A DNA stretch of 41,340 nucleotides from Bacteroidales bacterium (lineage in GTDB: Bacteria; Bacteroidota; Bacteroidia; Bacteroidales; P3): assembly GCA_900771365.1 (NCBI GenBank), contig CAAGNU010000276.1:1-41340 (forward strand), given 5' to 3'. The notes beneath the pieces are model-generated. The model searched no databases. It worked only from the letters and a program-made list of their open reading frames with translations, and had not been told where the DNA came from. This document shows, one piece after another, positions 30,702-39,129 of the stretch; within the stretch, counting starts at the first letter, position 1, and each line of letters opens with the position of its first letter. The position numbers and the translations under genes were made by a program.

Positions 30702-32282
30702 ATGTCAGAAATTAAACCTGCCGAAGTATCGGCGATTCTGAAAAAACAGCTGGCCGACGTCAATCTCGACACGGCGCTTGAGGAGGTGGGCACTGTGCTC
30801 ACTGTAGGTGACGGCATCGCACGCATCTACGGCCTCAACAACGCCCAGTCAGGAGAGCTAGTCGAGTTCGCTACGGGCGAGCAAGGCATTGTTCAGAACC
30901 TTGAGGAAGACAATGTCGGTGTTGTCATGCTGGCTGAGGCTAGCACCATCAATGAGGGCGACACCGTTAAGCGAACCAATCGCATTGCCTCCATTAAGGT
31001 GGGCGAGGGTTTGGTTGGCCGTGTTATCAACACTATCGGCGAGCCTATAGACGGCAAAGGCGATGTTGCCGGTACTCTCTATGATATGCCTCTTGAGCGT
31101 AAGGCTCCTGGCGTCATCTATCGCCAGCCTGTTGAACAGCCCCTCCAGACGGGTATCAAGGCTATCGACTCTATGATTCCTATCGGACGCGGTCAGCGTG
31201 AGCTCATCATCGGCGACCGCCAGACTGGTAAGACGGCTATCGCTATCGATACCATTATTAATCAGAAGAATTTTTACGATGCTGGCGACCCTGTGTACTG
31301 CATTTATGTGGCTTGCGGCCAGAAGGGCTCTACTGTGGCCAACTTGGTCAAGAACCTTGAGGAGAAAGGCGCTATGGCATACACCATTGTGGTGGCAGCC
31401 ACGGCTTCCGACCCCGCAGCTATGCAGTTCTATGCACCTTTCGCAGGTGCCGCTATCGGAGAGTATTTCCGCGACACGGGACGTAACGCCCTCGTCATTT
31501 ACGACGACCTCAGCAAGCAGGCTGTGGCTTACCGTGAAGTCTCGTTGCTTCTCCGTCGCCCCCCCGGACGTGAGGCATATCCTGGTGATGTGTTCTATCT
31601 TCACAGCCGTCTTCTCGAACGTGCCGCACGTATCATCCAGAGCGATGAGATAGCCCGCCAGATGAACGATCTTCCCGCTTGCCTCAAACCCCAGGTGCGT
31701 GGTGGCGGCTCGCTCACGGCTCTGCCTATCATTGAGACCCAGGCAGGTGATGTGTCGGCCTATATCCCCACAAACGTGATTTCGATTACAGATGGTCAGA
31801 TTTTCTTGGAGACCAACCTCTTCAACTCGGGTATTCGCCCTGCCATCAACGTGGGTATCTCAGTGTCGCGTGTGGGTGGTAAGGCTCAGATCAAGTCCAT
31901 GAAGAAGATTGCTGGTACGCTGAAACTGGACCAGGCTCAGTACCGCGAATTGGAGGCATTCTCGAAGTTTGGCTCCGACCTCGATGCAGCCACTAAGGCC
32001 GTGCTTGACAAGGGTGCTCGTAATGTGGAGATTCTTAAGCAACCCCAGTATACGCCCATGCCTGTCGAAGACCAGGTTGCTATCATTTTCTGTGGCACCA
32101 AGGGCCTTCTCCAGAAGGTGCCTACCGATAAGGTCCACAACTTTGAGAGCGAGTATCTTTTCTTCCTCCATCAGAATCATGCCGGTGTGCTGGAGAACCT
32201 CCGCAAGGGCAAGCTTCTGGACGAAGACCTTGACACACTCAAGCGTGTTGCCCTCGACTTGGCCGGCAAATATGCAAAATGA
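30702..32282 (+). CDS. atpA: ATP synthase subunit alpha
   Basis: Alpha is the regulatory, nucleotide-binding subunit of the F1 hexamer. The 526-residue protein has the P-loop GDRQTGKT at 171-178, the PPGREAYPGDVFYLHSRLLER motif and the VSRVGG segment with the arginine finger. The N-terminal barrel includes VGDGIARIYGL. Sequence and length are typical. The catalytic beta subunit (atpD) is not in the window. Confidence 0.98.
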   Translation: MSEIKPAEVSAILKKQLADVNLDTALEEVGTVLTVGDGIARIYGLNNAQSGELVEFATGEQGIVQNLEEDNVGVVMLAEASTINEGDTVKRTNRIASIKVGEGLVGRVINTIGEPIDGKGDVAGTLYDMPLERKAPGVIYRQPVEQPLQTGIKAIDSMIPIGRGQRELIIGDRQTGKTAIAIDTIINQKNFYDAGDPVYCIYVACGQKGSTVANLVKNLEEKGAMAYTIVVAATASDPAAMQFYAPFAGAAIGEYFRDTGRNALVIYDDLSKQAVAYREVSLLLRRPPGREAYPGDVFYLHSRLLERAARIIQSDEIARQMNDLPACLKPQVRGGGSLTALPIIETQAGDVSAYIPTNVISITDGQIFLETNLFNSGIRPAINVGISVSRVGGKAQIKSMKKIAGTLKLDQAQYRELEAFSKFGSDLDAATKAVLDKGARNVEILKQPQYTPMPVEDQVAIIFCGTKGLLQKVPTDKVHNFESEYLFFLHQNHAGVLENLRKGKLLDEDLDTLKRVALDLAGKYAK

Positions 32283-32286
32283 ACTA

Positions 32287-32339
32287 ATTGTAGATTGTAG
32301 AGTGGGACGGGAACCAGTCTACAGTCTACAATCTACAAT
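32287..32339. repeat. Heptad inverted repeat between atpA and atpG
   Basis: ATTGTAG-ATTGTAG-A at 32287-32301 and its exact complement TCTACAATCTACAAT at 32325-32339 give a 15-bp perfect stem. The right arm is three phased heptads GTCTACA, GTCTACA, ATCTACA (32317-32337). It occupies nearly the whole 71-base gap and could modulate atpG expression. Confidence 0.85.
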
Positions 32340-32353
32340 GAAATAAACGATAT

Positions 32354-33238
32354 ATGGCAAATCTTAAAGAAGTCCGTACCCGTATAGCCTCCGTGAGCTC
32401 TACGCAGCAGATTACTTCTGCCATGAAGATGGTTTCTGCTGCGAAGTTCCGTCGTGCCCAGAATGCCATCATCGGTATGCGTCCCTATGCCAGCCAGATG
32501 GCTGAGATTGCTGCTGATATAGATGTGGGCGACGGTGTGCAGACCCCGTACCATGAGGTTCGTAAGCTCGACAACGTGCTTCTCGTCGTCGTTACCTCCA
32601 ACAAAGGTCTTTGCGGCGCCTTTAATAGCAACGTCATTAAACAGGCTCAGGCTCGTATCGAACACTATCAGGCCCTTGCTACCGCTGATGAACCCGCCAA
32701 CCTTGCTATGATTACTATCGGAAAGCGTGCTACCGAGCATTTTTCCAAGCATTTTGACAACCTTGTCGCCTCGTACGACGAAATGCTCGACGCGGCTACG
32801 TTTGATGCTGTGGCCTCATTGGCTGACGATATCATGGCACAGTTCTGCGATAAGAAGTACGACCATGTCGAGATTGTGTACAACCAGTTCAAGAACTCGT
32901 TGGTACAGATACTCTCCACCGAGCAGTTCCTGCCCGTGCTCCCGACCCAGCACCAAGGTGGTGCCAAGGCTCAGACGAACGACTACATCTACGAGCCCTC
33001 GAAGGAGGAAATTCTGCGCGAGATGATACCGCTCACCTTGCGCTCACAGCTCTACCGCGTGGTGCTCGACTCTTTGGCTTCTGAGCATGGCGCCCGCATG
33101 AACGCTATGCAGAAGGCTACTGATAATGCTACTGAGCTTCTCAAAGAGCTCCGCCTGTCCTACAACAAAGCTCGCCAGGCGGCAATCACGAACGAGATTA
33201 TTGAAATCGTTAGTGGCTCTGAGGCACTCAAAGGCTGA
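32354..33238 (+). CDS. atpG: ATP synthase subunit gamma
   Basis: Gamma is the central rotating stalk. The 294-residue protein begins MANLKEVRTRIASVSSTQQITSAMKMVSAAK-like (N-terminal helix, about residues 1-31), has the conserved VVTSNKGLCGAFNSNV strand-loop, and ends with ALASEHGARM-type DSLASEHGARMNAM and the C-terminal helix RQAAITNEIIEIVSG. These are hallmark motifs. It is the last gene of the unit and is followed by a terminator. Confidence 0.96.
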   Translation: MANLKEVRTRIASVSSTQQITSAMKMVSAAKFRRAQNAIIGMRPYASQMAEIAADIDVGDGVQTPYHEVRKLDNVLLVVVTSNKGLCGAFNSNVIKQAQARIEHYQALATADEPANLAMITIGKRATEHFSKHFDNLVASYDEMLDAATFDAVASLADDIMAQFCDKKYDHVEIVYNQFKNSLVQILSTEQFLPVLPTQHQGGAKAQTNDYIYEPSKEEILREMIPLTLRSQLYRVVLDSLASEHGARMNAMQKATDNATELLKELRLSYNKARQAAITNEIIEIVSGSEALKG

Positions 33239-33338
33239 TTTTTATTGACGTTTTCGACAGCACAGAGCATAGTAATATGCTAAAGCGGAGAAACGACCGT
33301 TTCAAAGAAACGAACCTTATTTTACTTCCTATATCAAG

Positions 33339-33377
33339 GTGGCGCACCGATAGACCTCTTGTGCGTCACTTTTTTTT
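33339..33377 (+). terminator. Rho-independent terminator of the atp unit
   Basis: GTGGCGCAC pairs with GTGCGTCAC (one mismatch) around a 13-base loop and is followed by eight Ts at 33370-33377. It lies about 100 bases after atpG in the 423-base gap to the protease gene, where I see no gene. Confidence 0.85.
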
Positions 33378-33606
33378 GTGGCTGTTGATACCGCGGAAAG
33401 GGCTGATTTGGCATGGCATTATTGCTGTTCTTTCTCTCAAAGTGCCGTTTTTGTTGAGTTGTTAGGATAGATGGCTCCGCATTGTGCTGAGACGTTTTGC
33501 AATAGTTTGTACACCAGTGTGTAAGGATGCTTTATCGCCAGCTTTTTTTGCATGGATAGAAAAAGGCTTTTAGGTTATGAGATAGAAAAAAGTGTTGTGA
33601 CAACTG

Positions 33607-33634
33607 TTGGAATGACTTTTTTTTCGTATCTTTG
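33607..33634 (+). promoter_or_regulatory. Promoter of the C10 protease gene
   Basis: TATCTTTG at 33627-33634 matches TAnnTTTG and TTG at 33607-33609 (17-base gap) fits the -33 element. It lies 27 bases before the ATG at 33662, which rules out the earlier in-frame start at 33632. Confidence 0.7.
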
Positions 33635-33661
33635 CATTTTGAAAATAATGATGTATACTAT

Positions 33662-36550
33662 ATGAAGAGACTGTTTTTATCGCTGGCCATGATGCTCGCT
33701 TTTGTGTGGGCTTCGGCTGCTCCAATCACTCCTTTCACGGCTCAACGGGTAGCCGAAACTTTCTGGAATCACAATACGGCAGGCCATAGGGCTAAGGCTC
33801 AGCTTGTCCAGGAGACAGATTTCGCCAACATATACATTTTTAGTATGGCTGAGGGAGAGTCTGCCGACAGCCGAGGCTTTGTTATCGTCTCAGCCGACGA
33901 TTGTGCGTACCCCATTTTGGGCTACTCTGTAGACAGTCCTGTGAGCATGGGTGAGATGCCTGCTAATGTGTCGTTCTGGTTGGGACAGTATGAGCAGGAG
34001 ATTGCTTTCTTGGCAGAAAATCCCCAGTCGGTTCCAATTCAGGATGCCGAGCGTATCCGTGCTGCGTGGAAAGACCTCATGGAGGGCACTTATAATGAGT
34101 CCAAGAGTCTCACGTCGGTCTCGCCTATGCTGACTACAACATGGGATCAGAGCCCTTATTACAATGCTTTGTGCCCCACGGGGACGCCCGCGGGCTGTGC
34201 TGCTATTGCAGTAGTGCAGGTGATGAAGTATTGGAATCATCCGCTTATAGGCACGGGTTCGCATTCTTACGCTACGACGAATTATGGTGTGCTCAGTGCT
34301 GATTTTGAGAACACAGAGTACGACTGGGACCATATGCCTGACAGGCTGACGAGTTCTTCCAGCAATGCGCAAGTGAATGCTGTTGCAACGCTTTGCTACC
34401 ATGTGGGTGTAGCCATAAATATGGATTACGCTCCTGCGGGAAGTGGTGCGGCCATTATTGGCTCGAACAACTCGGCTCAGAGCGCTCTGCCCGAATATTT
34501 TGGTTATAAGTCGACAATCCGCGGTCTGACGAAGAGCAGCTACACGGATGCTGCGTGGATTACGCTTCTGGAGGATGAGATTGATGCGGGGCGACCTGTT
34601 GTGTATGCAGGCTATGACCCTTCGGCAGGCCATGCTTTTGTGTTTGATGGATATAACAGCAACGACCAGTTCCACGTTAATTGGGGCTGGGGTGGCTCAT
34701 ATAACGGCTATTTCGCCATGGGTGCTTTGAACCCCATGGGTGGCGGCACAGGGTCGAACACGACAAACACCTTCAACCAGAGCAACCAGGCTTTGGTGGG
34801 CATAGAGCCCGACTATAGGCTTCAGGCCGCGCCAGCATACGTGGTTCTGGATGGCGACAGCGCTTCTGCAAGTATTCGTGTTAACGGAAATAGCACGAGC
34901 AGTTCAGCTTGGGCTGCCACTACGGATGCGTCTTGGCTCAGCCTCAGTCCTGCCACGGGTAGCGGCACGGTGGGCGTGGCACCTATTGCGCTTTGGGCGG
35001 AGGCCAACAATACGGGGGCTGACCGCTTTGCGACGGTCTCAATCGTGCAGGACAGCGATACGGTGTCGGTCACCGTGGCTCAGAGCGCCTGTTCGAGCGA
35101 GGAGAAGTGCAACCTCATCATCAATATGTCCGACCGCTACGGAGACGGCTGGGAGGGTGCGTATCTTACGCTATCTTCCGTGTCGGGCCTTGTTTACGGC
35201 ACGGCCACAATAGGTGGTGGAAACTATAATGTGGTTAGCGTTCCAGTATGTCCCGACACCGTTGTGGTAAGGTTCCATCAGGGCCGTACCGACAGCGAAT
35301 GCGGCTTCTTTATCGAGAATGCCGAGGGCAATGTGTGGGTCAATCACGTCCAGGGCAACAGTTTCTCTTCGGGCACAACGTTTGTCATACCGGCTCCGTG
35401 CGACACGGTCGGAGGCCTCGGCTCCATCACGTACAGCGTTTCAGCCATGGCGCAGGACACCTCCATGGGGTCCGTATCAGGTACAGGGACGGGCATACAT
35501 TTTGGCACAAATTGCACGCTCAAGGCATTAGCCAACCCGGGGTACCGCTTTGTGAAGTGGGCTGATGGCAAGACCGACAATCCTCGAAAGATTGTGGTCA
35601 CATCCGACCAAGTCCTCACCGCGATATTCTCCAGCTTAGGAGTGGACACCCTTCAGTATGATAACGGCAGCTATTCCACAGCCCTGGGTGCAGGAAGTCA
35701 GATATGCTGGGGCGTGAAATATCCCGAGAGCATCCTCCCTGGCCGCCGAGAAGTTACGGCCATCAAGTTCTTCAATGTCTATGCGGGGACATACACCATC
35801 ACACTGTATGAAGGTGGCGACAACAAGCCTACCACGCAGATATATTCGGGCTCGGTCAACTTGGGCAGTTCCTATACCAACATGTGGATAACGCTCACCC
35901 TTGACAGTCCTATCACTATCAAACAGAACAAGAATCTCTGGGTGGTTCTCTCTACCAGCAACGTCTCTTATCCTGCGGCCATGTCGGGCTGGTGCGGAAA
36001 CGAGGATGGCGGCATGATTTCCACAAACGGCGGCAGCTCTTGGAAAAAGCTTTCCCAGCTGGGGTACGATGGCTCATGGATGATTCGTACCATCATCCCC
36101 TTCGACCCCACGCTCTACACGCTCACGGCTCATGCCAACAATGATAGTATGGGCACCGTTGAAGGTGCGGGCAGCTTCCTCTATGGCGCGAGGGCTTCGG
36201 TCAAAGCTGTGCCCAACGAGGGCTATCGCTTTGTGAATTGGGACGACGGCAGCACCTACAACCCGCATACCATTATCATGCACGAGAACACAGAGATTAC
36301 GGCCAACTTTGTCCCCACTCAACCTCAGGACATCGAAGATGCAGAGGCCTCCTCGGTGACGCTCAGCGTCCAGAATCGCGACCTCTCCATCCAAGGTGCG
36401 GAAGGTCGTGCAGTCAAGGTTTTCGACCTACAAGGCCGCCTTTGCTATACTGCCGACTGCTATCACGGGCAGGTCGTTGAGATTCCCTCAGCCGGAGTCT
36501 ATGTGGTCACAATAGCTGGCGAGGAAGCACACCGTGTGGTCGTCATCTAA
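33662..36550 (+). CDS. Secreted C10-family cysteine protease with BACON and T9SS sorting domains
   Basis: This 962-residue modular protein starts with a signal peptide (MKRLFLSLAMMLAFVWASA). A Spi-like propeptide with GFVIVSADD (about 25-120) precedes the C10 peptidase domain, the streptopain (SpeB) and interpain family. The catalytic Cys is in GTPAGCAAIAVVQVMKYW (C179) and the His in SAGHAFVFDG (H324); HVNWGWGGSYNGYF follows. A BACON domain covers about 390-480 and a beta domain about 485-580. Two bacterial repeat domains (GYRFVKWADG and GYRFVNWDDG) and a TLQYDNGSYST module follow. The last 70 residues (VKVFDLQGRLCYT, PSAGVYVV, HRVVVI) are a T9SS type A sorting domain. So it is exported and cleaved at the cell surface. 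It stands alone with its own promoter. Confidence 0.9.
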   Translation: MKRLFLSLAMMLAFVWASAAPITPFTAQRVAETFWNHNTAGHRAKAQLVQETDFANIYIFSMAEGESADSRGFVIVSADDCAYPILGYSVDSPVSMGEMPANVSFWLGQYEQEIAFLAENPQSVPIQDAERIRAAWKDLMEGTYNESKSLTSVSPMLTTTWDQSPYYNALCPTGTPAGCAAIAVVQVMKYWNHPLIGTGSHSYATTNYGVLSADFENTEYDWDHMPDRLTSSSSNAQVNAVATLCYHVGVAINMDYAPAGSGAAIIGSNNSAQSALPEYFGYKSTIRGLTKSSYTDAAWITLLEDEIDAGRPVVYAGYDPSAGHAFVFDGYNSNDQFHVNWGWGGSYNGYFAMGALNPMGGGTGSNTTNTFNQSNQALVGIEPDYRLQAAPAYVVLDGDSASASIRVNGNSTSSSAWAATTDASWLSLSPATGSGTVGVAPIALWAEANNTGADRFATVSIVQDSDTVSVTVAQSACSSEEKCNLIINMSDRYGDGWEGAYLTLSSVSGLVYGTATIGGGNYNVVSVPVCPDTVVVRFHQGRTDSECGFFIENAEGNVWVNHVQGNSFSSGTTFVIPAPCDTVGGLGSITYSVSAMAQDTSMGSVSGTGTGIHFGTNCTLKALANPGYRFVKWADGKTDNPRKIVVTSDQVLTAIFSSLGVDTLQYDNGSYSTALGAGSQICWGVKYPESILPGRREVTAIKFFNVYAGTYTITLYEGGDNKPTTQIYSGSVNLGSSYTNMWITLTLDSPITIKQNKNLWVVLSTSNVSYPAAMSGWCGNEDGGMISTNGGSSWKKLSQLGYDGSWMIRTIIPFDPTLYTLTAHANNDSMGTVEGAGSFLYGARASVKAVPNEGYRFVNWDDGSTYNPHTIIMHENTEITANFVPTQPQDIEDAEASSVTLSVQNRDLSIQGAEGRAVKVFDLQGRLCYTADCYHGQVVEIPSAGVYVVTIAGEEAHRVVVI

Positions 36551-36607
36551 TTATGGTGCGTGCAAATCAGCAATAATTATAGACAATAATTAATAAAACA
36601 TACCATT

Positions 36608-37900
36608 ATGGAAAAGAAAAAAAATTACACCATCCCCATCATCGTGATGTTCCTGCTCTTTGGCATGATTTCCTTCGTTACCAATCTGGCCTCACCAATG
36701 GGTGACATTCTCAAGAACCAGTTCAGCATCCCCAACTGGCAGGGCACTTTAGGCGTTTTTGCCAATTTCATCGCTTACGCCATCATGGGCTATCCTGCTG
36801 GTGCGCTCTTGCAGCGTCGCGGCTATAAGAAGACAGCCTTGCTGGCCATTACTGTCGGCTTCCTCGGGGTTGGCATCCAGACCCTCTCGGGCATCTTCTG
36901 CAGCTTTGGCATCTATCTGTTGGGTGCTTTCATTGCTGGCTTCAGCATGTGCTTGCTCAACACGGTTGTCAATCCTATGCTCAACCGCCTTGGCGGGGGT
37001 GGCAACAAGGGCAACCAGCTCATCCAGTTCGGCGGCTCCTTCAACTCCCTCTGCGGCACGGCCGTTATCGTTCTCACGGGTCTGCTCATCCCCAGCATTG
37101 CTGAGGCTCAGATTAAGGACGTCTTCCCCCTCATGTACACCGCGCTAGGCATCTTCGCAGTAGCCTTCATCGTGATAGCCCTGACCAAGATTCCTGAGAA
37201 CGAGGCCACCCAGGCTGCCGTGGCGGCCAAAGAAAGCGGACGTGGTCCCTTGGCCTTCCGCCATTTTGTGCTGGGTGCTATAGCCATATTCATCTATGTG
37301 GGTGTCGAAGTGGGCATCCCTAACGTGATGAACAAATGGCTCCAGAACCCCGAACTCAATGTTCTGGGAGAAGGCGTGAACGCCGAGGCCATAGCAGGCT
37401 CTGTGGCAGCAACTTATTGGTTCTTTATGCTCATCGGTCGACTCCTTGGCGGCATTGTTGGCAGCAAGGTGTCTGCCCGTCGCATGATAGAGGTCGTGGC
37501 CTCTGTGGCCATCATTCTGGTCCTTGTAGCCATGTTCGTACCCATCATCATGGTCAAGTTCCCCGCCTTCAACGGCGCTCAGGGCTTCGGCTTGGTCAAC
37601 ATCCCGCTCAGCGCAGCTTTGCTGGCCTGCATAGGCCTCTGTACCTCTGTGATGTGGGGCGGCATCTTCAACCTTGCTGTTGAAGGCCTCGGCAAGTACA
37701 CCGAGAAGGCTTCGGGCATCTTCATGGCCCTCGTTTGTGGTGGCGGCATCCTGCCCCTGTTGCAGAACGGCATTGTTGATATCATGGGCCCCGCAGGCTA
37801 TCTGCCCAGCTACTGGGTTGTTGTGGCCGGCCTTGCCTACATCCTCTTCTACGCCCTCATCGGCTCCAAGAACGTCAACAAAGATATTGTAGTCGATTAG
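36608..37900 (+). CDS. FHS-family sugar transporter (MFS, FucP/GluP type)
   Basis: This 430-residue protein has 12 predicted transmembrane helices. The sequence pattern (GMISFVTNLASPMGDILK near the start, VVNPMLNRLGGGGNKGNQLIQFGGSFNSL near 121-149, and GRLLGGIVGSKVSARR in the second half) is that of the fucose-glucose-galactose-H+ symporter group. The exact sugar is not predictable. It follows the protease by 57 bases; whether they share a transcript is unclear. A hairpin lies about 230 bases after its end. Confidence 0.9.
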   Translation: MEKKKNYTIPIIVMFLLFGMISFVTNLASPMGDILKNQFSIPNWQGTLGVFANFIAYAIMGYPAGALLQRRGYKKTALLAITVGFLGVGIQTLSGIFCSFGIYLLGAFIAGFSMCLLNTVVNPMLNRLGGGGNKGNQLIQFGGSFNSLCGTAVIVLTGLLIPSIAEAQIKDVFPLMYTALGIFAVAFIVIALTKIPENEATQAAVAAKESGRGPLAFRHFVLGAIAIFIYVGVEVGIPNVMNKWLQNPELNVLGEGVNAEAIAGSVAATYWFFMLIGRLLGGIVGSKVSARRMIEVVASVAIILVLVAMFVPIIMVKFPAFNGAQGFGLVNIPLSAALLACIGLCTSVMWGGIFNLAVEGLGKYTEKASGIFMALVCGGGILPLLQNGIVDIMGPAGYLPSYWVVVAGLAYILFYALIGSKNVNKDIVVD

Positions 37901-38132
37901 TCTCGGCGCTTTTCGACTCACATATTGCGAGGGCAGTCGGCAGCCATGCTGGCTGACCTTCCTCTATTCTGTCTGAGCTAACCATGACTCGTCCGCGAAA
38001 AGAGAATGACTGTTCTCTGTGAACCATACTTGCCTTGGCCTCTCTGCTATTTCCCCTTGTGGCGCAGGCGAGAACAAAAACGTGCATCCTTAGATTCTGC
38101 CGAGTGCAAGAAGCGATAGCGAGGTCGATAAG

Positions 38133-38164
38133 AAATCCTGCTCGCCGTGAGGCGGGCAGGATTT
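38133..38164. terminator. Bidirectional terminator hairpin
   Basis: AAATCCTGCTCGCC pairs with GGCGGGCAGGATTT (one G-T pair) around GTGA. It lies between the convergent transporter gene and the lipoprotein gene, so it could end both. A and T bases flank the stem. The rest of the 337-base gap (37901-38237) shows no gene. Confidence 0.6.
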
Positions 38165-38237
38165 GCTGTTCCCGTTCCCGATTAGGTGTGGGTTATTGGG
38201 GGATTGAGTGTTTCTAGTTGTGCGGTTATCGTCAAAG

Positions 38238-38783
38238 CTATTTGAGTGCGGTATGCGTGTAGTTGCCTTTGCGGTTGAGCATTTCCGTGCAGCCAGCCCA
38301 GTGCTTCTCGCTGAGATGGAATCCCCCAGCACTTGCATCCATGTATGTGTTAGGAACGTCGCCGTAAGCCGTATAGGTATGGCCTTCGCGGTCAGCCGAG
38401 AAAGCCGAAGCCCGGTATTTCAAGTAGCAGTCGATTCTGGCTGCGCCGTTTGAGATGCGGAGCCACTCGGTGTTGGAATAAGAGGTGTCCACATCGCTGC
38501 GGAGCGTGTAGGCCACGCGCAGGCAGAGCGAGTCGCCCCAGCCTTGGATGCGTTTGTGCCAGTCCTTCTCCGTAATCTGTTCCGACACCGTCTGGCTGTT
38601 ATTGTCGCGGTAGTAGGCTGTTACGTTGTAGTAGTGCAGCACCGTGTCGCCCGTTACGAGGGCGTAGTCAAGATACTGTGTGCGGTCAGGGTTCACGGGG
38701 TCGTGCGTGGGGTCGTCCACCTTGTTGCAGGCCGTCACGGCAAAGAGTCCGAGGAGTGCGGCCCAGAAAAGCGTCTTTTTCAT
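38238..38783 (-). CDS. Small lipoprotein, function unknown
   Basis: This 181-residue protein has a signal peptide ending VTA-C (Cys19) and a short linker (NKVDDPTHDPVNPDRTQ). A beta-rich body follows, with VLHYYNVTAYYRD, WLRISNGAARIDC and KWAG-like EKHWAGCTEM segments. The Pro/Asp-rich linker is typical of Bacteroidales outer membrane lipoproteins. No family is recognised and no operon partner is present; it is transcribed opposite to the transporter. Confidence 0.65.
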   Translation of the reverse strand: MKKTLFWAALLGLFAVTACNKVDDPTHDPVNPDRTQYLDYALVTGDTVLHYYNVTAYYRDNNSQTVSEQITEKDWHKRIQGWGDSLCLRVAYTLRSDVDTSYSNTEWLRISNGAARIDCYLKYRASAFSADREGHTYTAYGDVPNTYMDASAGGFHLSEKHWAGCTEMLNRKGNYTHTALK

Positions 38784-38992
38784 TTTATCGTAGTTTTTTT
38801 TTAATTATTTCAAATCACTGTTCACCATTAAATTTGTGATAAGAGAAGTGTGAATTGTGAAATGAGAGGGTAGGGGGGACTCGCTCTATTCGCTATTCAC
38901 AACATTCACAATCAGCGTTATGCAGCCATGCTTGGCTGTTCCGCTTCACGATGCAAAAATACGTGTTTTTTTTATAAAATATACATAAATTT

Positions 38993-39022
38993 TTGCTAAT
39001 TCAAATAATATACGTATCTTTG
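38993..39022 (+). promoter_or_regulatory. Promoter of rpsA
   Basis: TATCTTTG at 39015-39022 matches TAnnTTTG, with TTG at 38993-38995 (19-base gap). It implies a structured leader of about 100 bases before rpsA. The upstream gap (38784-38990) holds only imperfect heptad-like sequence (GTGTGAA, TTGTGAA, TATTCAC) and no gene. Confidence 0.7.
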
Positions 39023-39038
39023 CAATTCGTCTTTGGGT

Positions 39039-39107
39039 GGCTCAATACCTGCCAATTGAGTAATGCTCAAAGCGTTAGTATATGTTTAACCCGGCTTGGC
39101 AGGAGCC
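39039..39107 (+). promoter_or_regulatory. Structured rpsA leader
   Basis: CCTGCCAA (39048-39055) and TTGGCAGG (39096-39103) form a perfect 8-bp stem, extended by GGCT (39039-39042) and AGCC (39104-39107) across an internal bulge. Inside it TTGAG and CTCAA (39056-39060 and 39066-39070) form a second hairpin. The structure ends 22 bases before the ATG. S1 is autoregulated through its leader in E. coli; the same is plausible here. Confidence 0.55.
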
Positions 39108-39129
39108 ATAAATAAAAAAATTCCTACAC

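Noticed and set aside
33277..33465. 62-residue frame after atpG
   Set aside because: It covers the atp terminator hairpin and T-run, so it is almost certainly not translated.
38101..38180. tRNA-like hairpin after the sugar transporter gene
   Set aside because: Only one stem (38133-38164) is present; no D, anticodon and T arms can be drawn.
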